Shown here piece after piece: positions 15,335 to 23,575 of a DNA stretch of 64,000 nucleotides (its first letter is position 1; each line of letters begins with the position of its first letter). Location: assembly GCF_000384315.1 (NCBI RefSeq), contig NZ_ARVW01000001.1, positions 4,588,157 through 4,652,156 of the forward strand, written 5' to 3'. Origin of the DNA: Amycolatopsis nigrescens CSC17Ta-90. Lineage in GTDB: Bacteria > Actinomycetota > Actinomycetes > Mycobacteriales > Pseudonocardiaceae. The position numbers and the translations under genes were made by a program. Under the pieces are notes generated by a model. It was given only the letters and a program-made list of their open reading frames with translations, was not told the DNA's origin and did not search any database.

Positions 15335-17211
15335 GGTTCGAGGTCGTCCTCTGCGTCGGTCAGGATTTCTGACAGGAACTCCGGGTTTGTCGTGATCAAG
15401 CGGTCTTCCTCGTCGGAAGCCAAGGCGTGAAAGGCAACTCGATTCGTGCCGGAGACCAGGAGCGCTTCACCCGGTCCCGCGGCGAGCAGATAAGCGCGTT
15501 CCCCATCGGACAGGCGGAAGGCGTCGGCGATGGTGTCGATGGCCTGAGTGGACTGTCGCAACAGGACTTGCGTCGAGGCGTTGGACACGATCGCCTTGCC
15601 CAAGTCGCTGGAGAGGACGTCTCCGGCGTCCTGGGAGACGAACGCCAGCCCGGCCCAATACTTGCGCGCCGACTTCGCCAGCCGGTAGAGGAACTTCGCC
15701 GCTTCGGGCTGGTGCATCAACAACCACGCCTCATCGACCACAACCAGGCGGCGGCGCCGGTGGTGCGGGTCGAGCACGCGCCGCCACACCGCATCGAGCG
15801 CGATCAGCGTGCCGACCGACTTGAGCTCGTCGGGCAGGTCCCGCAACGAGATCGCCACCAGATGCCCGTCCGGCGCACGCGTGGTCGGGCCGTCGAACAA
15901 GCCGGAGAACGAGCCCGACACATACGGCGTGAGCCGTGCGGCCAGATCGGTACCGGCTGGGTCTCCGGTCTCGGTGCTGTCGTCGGTGAGGACCTCGGCG
16001 AGGTCCGCGAGCAGCGGCGCGGGCCTGCTCCAGGTGCGGCGGTCGGCGGTGATCCCGACCCGGGCGTAGGTCGCGGTGACCGCCCGGTCGAGCACCGCCC
16101 GCTCAGCCGGTGTCAACGGCTCGCCCAGCATGACCGCGAGCAGGGTGTGGATGAACAGCGACCGGCGAGTCAGCGCGTCCGGGATCCGCTGCGCCCCGGC
16201 CGGAAGGTCAAACGGATTGAGCCGGACATCCGGCGCGCCGAGGTGCAGGTAGGTGCCGCCGACCGCCTCGGCAAGGCGCTGGTATTCGTCTTCGGGGTCG
16301 ATGACGAACACCTGCACCCCGACCTCGCCCTCGGGCGTAGGCCGGTGCGGATCCGGGTAGAGCGAGCGCAGCGCTTCGAGCTTGGTGAAGTACGACTTCC
16401 CCGCGCCGCTCGTGGCCAGAATCACGGAGTTGTAGTTGTCGCAGCTCCAGCGATCCCACAACACCAACCCGTTGCTGGAGGCGTTGACGCCATACAACCG
16501 GCCGGTCAGCGGGGCGTGCGGCGACGGATCCGCCGCGGGCAGATCAGGGCTGGTGAAGGGGAAACTCGCAGCGAGGGCGGGGGTGTCGAGGGTGCGGCGC
16601 ATCCCGAGCAGGTCGACCCCGAGCGGCAGGGTGGAGGTCCAGCCCTGCACCGACCGCCACGCCGCCGGCTGCGCGTCCAGCAGCAGCGAGGACGCCAGCG
16701 ACCGGACCTCCTCGACCTCGGCGTCGAGATCCTCGCGCGTGGGGGCGTGCACCGTGAGATACAGCCCGACCCGGAACAGCTTCGACTCGCCGCGCGCCAA
16801 CGCGAAGGCCATGTCCGCGGCGTCGGCCGCGGCGGCGTCGGTCTCCGGGTCGTCCAGTCTGCGTTTCTCCGCCAGAGAGTTGCGCGCGGACTCTAACCGG
16901 CCTCGTTGCCTACGCAGCCGTTTCGCCGCGGTCGCGGGGTGGATCGGGTCGACGTGCAACGCGACATCCAGCCGGCCTGGGTAGGACAGGAGCGGCTCCA
17001 GCCACCCGGCGCCGACTTCGGCCGGATACCCGGTGATCGCGAGGGTGGCGGTGTAGCCGTCCCCGACGCGCAGCGAGCGCGGCCCGACTTCGACCCCGTC
17101 CGGCCCGGCCACCGCCCCCGCCCCGGTCCCGGCAGCGCCGGACTGCGGGGTGCGGTCGAGTACGCGGCGGGCAGCGCGGCGCAGGAGGCCGCTGGTGCTC
17201 TGTGAGTTCAT
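15331..17211 (-). CDS. VirB4-family conjugation ATPase
   Basis: A 626-residue product. Walker A ATSGAGKS lies at about 266-273 and Walker B LVVVDEAWLL at about 489-498, followed by the family-typical segments ASTQVLLRQSTQAID and FRLSDGERAYLLAAGPGEAL. VirB4 proteins energise type IV secretion and pilus assembly at the inner face of the membrane. It starts 3 bp after the PrgI-like gene and overlaps the next gene. Length fits actinobacterial VirB4/TraC-like proteins. Confidence 0.92.
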   Translation of the reverse strand: MNSQSTSGLLRRAARRVLDRTPQSGAAGTGAGAVAGPDGVEVGPRSLRVGDGYTATLAITGYPAEVGAGWLEPLLSYPGRLDVALHVDPIHPATAAKRLRRQRGRLESARNSLAEKRRLDDPETDAAAADAADMAFALARGESKLFRVGLYLTVHAPTREDLDAEVEEVRSLASSLLLDAQPAAWRSVQGWTSTLPLGVDLLGMRRTLDTPALAASFPFTSPDLPAADPSPHAPLTGRLYGVNASSNGLVLWDRWSCDNYNSVILATSGAGKSYFTKLEALRSLYPDPHRPTPEGEVGVQVFVIDPEDEYQRLAEAVGGTYLHLGAPDVRLNPFDLPAGAQRIPDALTRRSLFIHTLLAVMLGEPLTPAERAVLDRAVTATYARVGITADRRTWSRPAPLLADLAEVLTDDSTETGDPAGTDLAARLTPYVSGSFSGLFDGPTTRAPDGHLVAISLRDLPDELKSVGTLIALDAVWRRVLDPHHRRRRLVVVDEAWLLMHQPEAAKFLYRLAKSARKYWAGLAFVSQDAGDVLSSDLGKAIVSNASTQVLLRQSTQAIDTIADAFRLSDGERAYLLAAGPGEALLVSGTNRVAFHALASDEEDRLITTNPEFLSEILTDAEDDLEP

Positions 17212-17214
17212 CGC

Positions 17215-18222
17215 TTAGACCTCCACGTCCTCGGCGGCGGTGTCGCTATCGGCAAGGTGAAGCAAGTCGGGGTGGGCGGTGACCACGCCGGAGGCGGTGC
17301 CCACGCGGGTGGCCTGCGGCCCACCGTTGGGGTCGGCCGCGGCACCGAGCACGGCATGAGCCTGGGCACCGTCGAGCGGGGCGACCACGACCTCGCACCC
17401 CCGCAACGCCCGAGCCGCCTCCTGCGCACGGCGGGCCACGGTCTGCGCCGCGCTCACGTCGCGGCCGTGCCGTCCGGTGACGGGTTGGCGTAAGACGACC
17501 GTGACGTGGCGACGCAACAAATCCCGGCTGGCCGAAAGCTCACGCAGGAACTCCACATGCCCCAGGCACGCCGCTTCCAGCGCGGGGTGGGGAAGCCCGC
17601 CGGCCTCGTCGGCGAGCACATCCAAATAGGGCTCCAGGTCGAGGTGCTGGGCGCGCACGACGATCTGCACTGGACCCGACAGCGAGTGCAGCCAGCGGGA
17701 AAACCCGCCGATGAGGCTGTTCTGCTCCCCGGCGGTGCGCAGCCCGAAGTTCACCGTGGAGCAGGCCGCCGCGTGCGCCGTGCCCTGCTCACCGAGATCG
17801 ATCACGCCCTCGACCGAGATCGCCTCCGCGGGAAGCCGCAGCGGCGCGGGCAGCGGCCCGGCCTTGACTCCCACCCAGGCGGGCGCGTCGGGCACGCTGT
17901 CGCCGCGCACGCTGTCGGCAGGCACCAGCCGCTTCGGACTCCGCCGCTGCTTCAGCGCGGCCAGCAGCCAGGCATCCAACGTGAGCCCGTCCCGGCGCAC
18001 AGTCACCACCGCGAACGCGAGCCCAGCGATCGGGATCGCCACCGCGGCGAACACCACCGGCGACACGAAGCTGTGCGTGGCCTGGTAGCCGGCCCACAGC
18101 AGCAGGCCGGTGACGGCGAGGATCGCGGCCTGCCGCGCGGTCAACCCGAACACGATCTTGTCCGGTTTCTCCACATCGGCAGGCACCCGCGCCGACATCG
18201 GTACGTCCTCATCGCTGCGCAT
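17215..18222 (-). CDS. PrgI/VirB3-like conjugation membrane protein
   Basis: A 335-residue product. ATG at 18222 follows AGAGAGG and overlaps the preceding stop. Residues 1-100 carry the PrgI pattern (ARVPADVEKPDKIVFGLTARQ) with two membrane helices at about 33-51 and 56-75. The C-terminal 200 residues are a soluble domain of unknown role. Longer upstream frames are shadows of the gene before it. VirB3/PrgI proteins partner VirB4 in type IV channels. Confidence 0.8.
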   Translation of the reverse strand: MRSDEDVPMSARVPADVEKPDKIVFGLTARQAAILAVTGLLLWAGYQATHSFVSPVVFAAVAIPIAGLAFAVVTVRRDGLTLDAWLLAALKQRRSPKRLVPADSVRGDSVPDAPAWVGVKAGPLPAPLRLPAEAISVEGVIDLGEQGTAHAAACSTVNFGLRTAGEQNSLIGGFSRWLHSLSGPVQIVVRAQHLDLEPYLDVLADEAGGLPHPALEAACLGHVEFLRELSASRDLLRRHVTVVLRQPVTGRHGRDVSAAQTVARRAQEAARALRGCEVVVAPLDGAQAHAVLGAAADPNGGPQATRVGTASGVVTAHPDLLHLADSDTAAEDVEV

Positions 18223-20297
18223 CAGCGACCTCTCTTCTTCGGAGTGCGTGGTGTGGGCTTCGCCGCCCCGGCCCGCGGCGCACCCGGCTGCCGCGCCGCA
18301 CCGGTGGCTTTGCCGGCGCGCCCGCCCCGTCCCGTCGCCGCGCTCGGCGTGGACGGCGCAGCACCGGGCGCTTGGAACGTGGGTGTCTGAAAGCGGGGCG
18401 GCTGGTTTGACACCGGCGTCCTGTGCGCGGCCGGAGCCGCGCGGGGCATGGTTCGGTCGCGTGCTTGGCTCGCGGTCGCCGGGCGCGGCGTCCGCGCCGC
18501 CGCCGATCGCGCCCCCGCTCTGGCAGGAGAGGGAGCGGAGCGGCGTCGGGGATCCGGTGAACCCCAGCGGGTGGACTCGATCGGTGGCGCCACGCTGGCC
18601 GCGGTCGGCGTGGCCGCCATAGGTGCGGGCATGTACGCGCGGGAGGTCGGGGTGAACCCGCCATCGCTGAGTGGCTGCTTGCGGTCGCGGGCGGCAGCAC
18701 GCGCATCGCGGGCCATGCGTGCGGGCGCGGCCCACGCGTGGGCAGCCCGCTCCCGCGCTGCCCGTGCGGCACCGTGGGCCATGCGCGGCCCGCCCGCGCC
18801 AGCGCGGCGACGGGGCGCCGCACCGCCGGAACGCGGGCCACCGGTCGGGCCACGACCCCGCGACCGTGCCGATGCGTCACCGGAACCGGAGCGACCGCTC
18901 CTGCCGCGAGTTGCGGCGGCACCGGCGCCCTTGCCGACGCCGAGCATCCCGAGGCCCTTGGCGAGCAGTGCGTACTTCACGATCGAGGCGATCGTCGACC
19001 GCCCGCCAAGGCCGACTTGCTGCATCACCCAGCTGGGGATTTTGATCAGGATGAACAGCAGGACGACTGAGATGACCAGGTTCATCAGCCCGCCCGAGAC
19101 GCCGAGCAGTTGGTGGGCGCCGGGGCCGGAGGTGCCTTGGACGAAGAACACCTTCACGAACACGACCAGCGTGATCGCCTGCAACACCTGGATCGCCAGC
19201 ACCCCGAACAGCGCCCGCCACCAGAGCTTGGCGATGCCCTCGGTATAAGGCGAGGCGTGGCAGACCAGCGCGAGTGGCCCGGCCACGACGATGACGATGG
19301 TGATCGTCAGCCGCACGACGTACAGCGCCAACAGGACCACGGCCAGGACCAGTACGACGAGGGCGATCAGGATCATGAAGATCCCGCCCTGGTCGAGCTG
19401 GCGGTGGATCTCGTCTTTCACACCCGTGCTGATGCTGCCGGAGGAGTCGCCGGCCAGGATCCCGGTGGCGATCCCGTTGACGAAGGTGATCGCGAGTCCG
19501 ACCAGCGACAGCGAGGCGTTGACGGCGATGAAGCCGACCACGATCCGCGGCAGCGTCTCCTTCACCGTCACCCGGGTCTGCAACGTCTCATGGCTGGCGA
19601 CCACGATCCCGCCGACGATCACGAACAGGATGAACAGCGAGTTCGCCACCCACCGGGTGATGTCCCACAACTGGGAGATCTGCGCGTTGCCCGCGAGGTT
19701 CGGGGTGGTCATCGAGGTCCGGCCGACCAGGTCGAGCACCGGGTCCATCGCCGAGGTGACCAGGTTGGTGAACCACTTGTTGATCGCCTGCCCGGCCTTG
19801 CACACGATGTCCAGCCACCCGCACTCATTGGACTCGGCTTCTGGCTGCGGCCCCTGCTGCGGCGGCGGTGCCGGTGCCACCGGCTGGTTCGGGTCGACCA
19901 CGATCGGCGGCGGCTGCTGCGCCGAGCTCGACGGAGGCGGAAGCGGCGGGTTCCACGTTGGCACTGACCCGCCTGGGCTCGGGGGTGGGGGAAGCTCGCT
20001 CGGCCACCCTGCGTCGGGGTTCGGCGGCAGCGGGAGCGGAACCGACGGGTTCACCGTCGGCGGCACCGGCGTCGGTGCGGGCGGAGGAGACGGCAACGGA
20101 ATCTCCGGGCCAGGGGTAGCCACCGGCGGCAGCGGCAGCACCGGCGGCTGCGCCTGCGCGTGCCCGGAGGAAGCGGTCAGCAGTGCCGCGACGAACGCGC
20201 AGACGAGCCCGGCCGGCACCGTAATGCGCAGCCGCGCGGCCACGCGCCGAGCAAGGCGTTGGGTAGCGCTGGTGGTTGAGGTGTTAGGCGTCGTCAT
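18222..20297 (-). CDS. VirB6/TrbL-like polytopic channel protein
   Basis: A 691-residue product. An N-terminal signal sequence precedes a Pro-rich extracellular stretch (about 50-155). A membrane domain follows (about 210-440), with several helices including LFILFVIVGGIVVASHE and MILIALVVLVLAVVLLALYVV. The C-terminal 240 residues are Ala/Gly/Arg/Pro-rich, basic and probably disordered in the cytoplasm. The order after the pilin gene and before PrgI/VirB4 matches VirB6-type proteins. The long low-complexity tail is unusual and its role unknown. Confidence 0.82.
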   Translation of the reverse strand: MTTPNTSTTSATQRLARRVAARLRITVPAGLVCAFVAALLTASSGHAQAQPPVLPLPPVATPGPEIPLPSPPPAPTPVPPTVNPSVPLPLPPNPDAGWPSELPPPPSPGGSVPTWNPPLPPPSSSAQQPPPIVVDPNQPVAPAPPPQQGPQPEAESNECGWLDIVCKAGQAINKWFTNLVTSAMDPVLDLVGRTSMTTPNLAGNAQISQLWDITRWVANSLFILFVIVGGIVVASHETLQTRVTVKETLPRIVVGFIAVNASLSLVGLAITFVNGIATGILAGDSSGSISTGVKDEIHRQLDQGGIFMILIALVVLVLAVVLLALYVVRLTITIVIVVAGPLALVCHASPYTEGIAKLWWRALFGVLAIQVLQAITLVVFVKVFFVQGTSGPGAHQLLGVSGGLMNLVISVVLLFILIKIPSWVMQQVGLGGRSTIASIVKYALLAKGLGMLGVGKGAGAAATRGRSGRSGSGDASARSRGRGPTGGPRSGGAAPRRRAGAGGPRMAHGAARAARERAAHAWAAPARMARDARAAARDRKQPLSDGGFTPTSRAYMPAPMAATPTAASVAPPIESTRWGSPDPRRRSAPSPARAGARSAAARTPRPATASQARDRTMPRAAPAAHRTPVSNQPPRFQTPTFQAPGAAPSTPSAATGRGGRAGKATGAARQPGAPRAGAAKPTPRTPKKRGR

Positions 20298-20300
20298 CGG

Positions 20301-20672
20301 TCAGCCCACCAAGCCCCGAAGAACGTTGACGATCAGCGGCGCGAGCATCGCAAAGCCGTAGCCGATCAAGGCATTGCGCAGACTCTTCTTCGCCCGCTCG
20401 ACCTCCCCCGGATCACCGTCCGCGGCCAAGTAGCGGACACCGCCGATCGTCAGGAAGAGGGTGGCCAGCCCGACCAGCAGACCGATCAGGAAGTCGCGCA
20501 GGTTGGTGATGACCTGATCCAACGAGCCGGGAGGCGCGGCGAGGACGAGCGGGGCGGCCGACGCGGGCACGGCGGCGACGAGCAGCACCGCAACAACCGC
20601 GCCGAGGAGGGTGACGGTGCGTAGCGTTCGTGGGGGTGTGCCGCGCGGGTGGCGCGGTGATCGCAGCAACAT
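20301..20672 (-). CDS. VirB2/TrbC-like pilin
   Basis: A 123-residue product. ATG at 20672 follows GGGAGGG. It has a signal peptide ending near VPASAAP and two hydrophobic helices (LRDFLIGLLVGLATLFLTIG and LIGYGFAMLAPLIVNVLRGL) separated by a short charged loop, the classic VirB2 two-helix layout. It is the first structural gene of the transfer operon and has a long structured leader. Confidence 0.82.
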   Translation of the reverse strand: MLLRSPRHPRGTPPRTLRTVTLLGAVVAVLLVAAVPASAAPLVLAAPPGSLDQVITNLRDFLIGLLVGLATLFLTIGGVRYLAADGDPGEVERAKKSLRNALIGYGFAMLAPLIVNVLRGLVG

Positions 20673-20718
20673 CCAGGATCCCTCCCGAGGACACCGGTGG
20701 CGGGTGGGCGCGGTGGAG

Positions 20719-20837
20719 GTGAGGGGAATCAGGGAGCCGGCCACCGGCCCCGCGGCCCGGGGTGCCCGGTGGGTGCGGCGGTGGCGGGCGTCTGCCGTGG
20801 TGGCCGTGTGCCCGGTTCTCGACCTGATTCCCCTCAC
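20719..20837. promoter_or_regulatory. Perfect 15-bp inverted repeat in the pilin leader
   Basis: GTGAGGGGAATCAGG at 20719-20733 and its exact reverse complement at 20823-20837 enclose 89 nt of very GC-rich sequence. The structure lies between the shared upstream module and the pilin start codon, so it would be in the transcript leader. It could be an attenuator, an RNA stabiliser or a two-site operator. Confidence 0.55.
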
Positions 20838-20900
20838 ACTGTTCTAAAAGGGGGTTTCAGGTCGTTTTTTTGCAGACGGGTTCCGACTTTTTTTCGGGCG
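20833..20900 (-). promoter_or_regulatory. Shared upstream module, transfer-operon copy
   Basis: Read on the minus strand, this ~68-bp block aligns with 22755-22824 on the plus strand: CGCCC, an A-run, CGTCTGCAAAA and a near-identical CCCCTTTTAGAACAGTGT. The two copies face opposite operons in the same relative orientation. A promoter with an atypical core, or a regulator-binding module, is inferred. It overlaps the 3' end of the sigma-like gene. Confidence 0.6.
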
Positions 20901-21705
20901 CTCGACAGTCGAGCCAGGAAAGGAGTGCGGCCTCGGCCTTTTTCCGGGCGCGAAGAACTCGGAAATACGACTCGCCGAGTTCTTCGGCGGCCTTGTGCAG
21001 GCGCATGTCCTCGAGGCGGGTCGACAGGATCAGGGAGGCTTCGTCGGCGGTGAGCACGTGCTCGCGGACCGCCTCGGCGAGCACCAGATCTTCGTGTCCC
21101 TGGTCGGGCTGGCGTGGTTCGAACGACTCCCACTGCGGCGTCGTGCGGGTGGCGTAGTCCCACTCGGCCGCGCGTACCGTGGCCCCGGCGCTCTGGGCTG
21201 CCTGCACCAGCCGTGTGGCCAGTGACCCCGCGTCCGGGTCGACTTCCTTGAGCCGGGCGGTGAACCCCGCCAGCACCTCGGAGTCGATGTCGTCAGGGTC
21301 GCCGGTGTAGTCCTTCATCAGCTTGCCGGCGGCCTTGCGCAGCCCGGGCAGCGCGACGCCGACTGCGCCGAGCACCCACGCCGGACCGTCGTTCTGCGCG
21401 GCGATCACCAGTTGGCGCCACACGGCCTCCCGCGCGGCCTTCGTGGTCGCCCGAGCCAGCAGTAGGTTGCGCAGCTCGACCAACGGCACGCGCTGGCGCG
21501 GCAACCCGTGTCCGATGCGCGCGCAGTCGATGGTGAGTGGCTGCGGGCCGGTGCACAACAGACGGAACGCTGACTCCGCGGCGTTCATCGCCGAGGTGGA
21601 TTCGACCGCCCCGGAGTCGGGGTCACGATCGTGACGGTGGGTGCGGAGGCCGTTGACACGAGAGGGCCCCGGGCGAGGGGCGTCGGGGGGTGGCGTGGTC
21701 GGCAT
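20857..21705 (-). CDS. Sigma-region-4-like HTH protein
   Basis: A 282-residue product. ATG at 21705 (AAGGGAG upstream) is preferred to one ten codons earlier. Residues ~225-275 (LTADEASLILSTRLEDMRLH, then AAEELGESYFRVLRARKKAEAAL) resemble the region-4 helix-turn-helix of sigma factors. The rest is helical and has no recognisable region 2, so it is not a standard sigma factor. It lies immediately upstream of the transfer operon on the same strand, and the shared upstream module begins in its last codons. A role in switching on transfer genes is inference. Confidence 0.6.
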   Translation of the reverse strand: MPTTPPPDAPRPGPSRVNGLRTHRHDRDPDSGAVESTSAMNAAESAFRLLCTGPQPLTIDCARIGHGLPRQRVPLVELRNLLLARATTKAAREAVWRQLVIAAQNDGPAWVLGAVGVALPGLRKAAGKLMKDYTGDPDDIDSEVLAGFTARLKEVDPDAGSLATRLVQAAQSAGATVRAAEWDYATRTTPQWESFEPRQPDQGHEDLVLAEAVREHVLTADEASLILSTRLEDMRLHKAAEELGESYFRVLRARKKAEAALLSWLDCRAPEKKSEPVCKKTT

Positions 21706-21831
21706 CGCGGGACTCCCTTGTGCGAGCCGGTCCACCCGACATAGCGGGTGGGAAACGGCGTGATCACTTGACGCCGTCCATGCCGCCGGACACTGCTTGC
21801 GCTTTCCTTACCTGTTGATCTTGAAATTCGG

Positions 21832-21931
21832 GGTGCAAGGAAACCGCAAGGGATCACCCCGGCTGCTCATCGCCGGGTGCCGAGCGGACTCGCGTACCCC
21901 TCTGAGCTGCGGTGCAAGGAATCCGTAAGGG
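21832..21931. repeat. Two 21-bp direct repeats, 79 bp apart
   Basis: GGTGCAAGGAAACCGCAAGG (from 21832) and GGTGCAAGGAATCCGTAAGG (from 21911), each followed by G; 19 of 21 positions agree. The GGAAACCGCAA part also occurs in the leader of the gene at 7117. Iteron-like spacing suggests protein binding, but two copies are few. Confidence 0.5.
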
Positions 21932-22754
21932 GTGTGTCTCGCGGTGGACGATCCCGCCGACGAGGTCCGCGAAAGAATCTTGAACACCCGGTTGCCGAGC
22001 CGCTTGCAGGCTGATTGCGTGCGCAGGCAGGCACGGGAGAAGGCCACGGCGGAGCGTGCCGCAGTGGGGCCGCAGTGGGCCGGGCTCGGGGGGTGAACAC
22101 CGGCCCGCGACCGATCGCCCGGCACGGCCCCGTGGGCACCGTCGGCGGCGCCCTCGGTCGAGTTGGGTGATCGCCCCGGCGGCGCCGGTGGACACACGAT
22201 GCGTGCGCGCTTGGTGCGGTCGTTGCGTCGCGGTTCGCAGCGGTGCCAGCGGGCAAGTGGCGTCGGTGCGCCGCCACCGTCCGAACCCGGAGTTCGCGGT
22301 GGCTCGACCGTGGCGACGGAAGGATGTGCGGCGCGTCTCGCGGTCGGGATGACGCTCGCGCACCGGGCGCCACGCTCGCAGGCGATGCCGCCGTTGGGGC
22401 GGGTGTTGTCCGGTCTCAGCCCGTGCATCTCGGGCGCGAACAGGTGCCCTGGCTGTCACCTCCGGGCGCGAGCACTGGGCACTGGAAGCGATCGCTTCGC
22501 GGAGCGGATCCGCCAGGGTGACCGATCCGGTGCCTCGGTGCGCAGGCCGCCCGCGGCGCGCGGTGGCGAGGGCTCGACAAGGGCGGGCGCGCCTGCCGGG
22601 CCGCGCCTCGTGCTGACGCGGACGGAGACGCTTCTGGCCGGGGTACACGCACTCGTGGTCTCGACCCCTCAGGGCGGTCGCAGGAGTCGCCGCGACACTC
22701 GGGATCGGCCGTGGGCGGACTGCAGCGGCACGCCACCGAGCAGAGCGCGCCGCA

Positions 22755-22824
22755 CGCCCAGAGAAAAAAGTTCAAACTCGTCTGCAAAATCCGGCACAAA
22801 AAACCCCTTTTAGAACAGTGTCAG
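22755..22824 (+). promoter_or_regulatory. Shared upstream module, plus-operon copy
   Basis: Counterpart of 20833-20900. It ends 34 bp before the ATG at 22859. CCCCTTTTAGAACAGTGT is identical in both copies and the central CGTCTGCAAAA is also conserved. This placement fits a promoter region. Confidence 0.6.
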
Positions 22825-22858
22825 AGCCCGCAACCGCGAATTGCGAGGACACTCCACA

Positions 22859-23575
22859 ATGAGCGTTGTTCCCTTCACGCCGGATACCGCAACAGAAATC
22901 GACACACACCCGCAACCACGGCCGCGGAAAACCGCAGCCGTGCCGCTGGGAATCTGGCTGTGCGCACCCGCCCCGGGCGACGAGCATGGCCTGCCGCCGC
23001 TGATCGAGGGGCTCACCCGCAGCTTGGTCACTCAGGCCGTGATCGCCTTCACCACGCGCGGGAACACGGTCGCGGTGACCGGGCCGGACGCCGCCCGGAT
23101 CGCCGCGGTCGCCGACACGGTCGGCGACCGCACGGTGCTCTGCGTCGACCCCGAGACCATCACCGTCGGTAGCCGCCGTAACCAGGTCGGCGGTGGCGCG
23201 CGCACGCCCGAACCCGGCTCGGTGGACTTGCTGCTGGCCGCCGAGTTGCCCGCCCCGTGGATCGACACCGACGGCCAGCCCTACCTGTCCTGGGCGCGCT
23301 GGCTGGCGCCCGGCGGGGTGCTCGCCGTGGCCACCCGCAACCCGGCCGGGCAGGGCCGGTTCGCCGACCACGCCGGGGCGGTGGTCACCGCCGCGACCAA
23401 CGCCGGGCTGACCTACCTCCAGCACATCATCGCCGTGCTCGCCCACGTCCAGGGTGACCGGCTTCTGATCTCGAGTCCGCCGGCCTCGGTCACGCTGCCC
23501 GCCGACGCGGTGCACGCCGACGCCCACACCGACCTGCTCGTGTTCCACACCGACTTCGGAGGCGCCGCCCGATGA
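22859..23575 (+). CDS. Degenerate methyltransferase-fold protein
   Basis: A 238-residue product. ATG at 22859 follows GAGGAC. The C-terminal half aligns by eye with the next gene's product: ARWLAPGGVLAVATRN against AVPLLRPGGVVAITTR, then AATNAGLTYLQ against AAINAGLDPVQ and GDRLL against DGKLV. In place of the catalytic TSPPY there is DLLLAAELP, and the SAM-binding DPMCGxG loop is absent. It therefore looks like a catalytically dead paralogue that may form a complex with the active enzyme; it overlaps that gene by 4 bp. Function is inferred. Confidence 0.65.
   Translation: MSVVPFTPDTATEIDTHPQPRPRKTAAVPLGIWLCAPAPGDEHGLPPLIEGLTRSLVTQAVIAFTTRGNTVAVTGPDAARIAAVADTVGDRTVLCVDPETITVGSRRNQVGGGARTPEPGSVDLLLAAELPAPWIDTDGQPYLSWARWLAPGGVLAVATRNPAGQGRFADHAGAVVTAATNAGLTYLQHIIAVLAHVQGDRLLISSPPASVTLPADAVHADAHTDLLVFHTDFGGAAR

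Larger units (their letters stand above)
21706..22858. other. 1.15-kb region without a supported gene
   Basis: The region lies between the divergent transfer and recombinase/methyltransferase operons. Open frames exist on both strands but give Arg/Pro/Gly-rich products without family features. It contains two 21-bp direct repeats and the plus-strand copy of the shared module. Its position and size make it a candidate for the element's control region or transfer origin; no nick-site motif is recognisable. Confidence 0.5.

Noticed and set aside
21808..22648. Overlapping minus-strand frames of 206 and 264 codons
   Set aside because: Low-complexity products, no ribosome-binding site or family feature; typical of GC-rich non-coding DNA.
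22163..22813. 216-codon plus-strand frame before the methyltransferase operon
   Set aside because: Product is Arg/Gly/Ser/Pro-rich with no domain, and its end overlaps the conserved upstream module.
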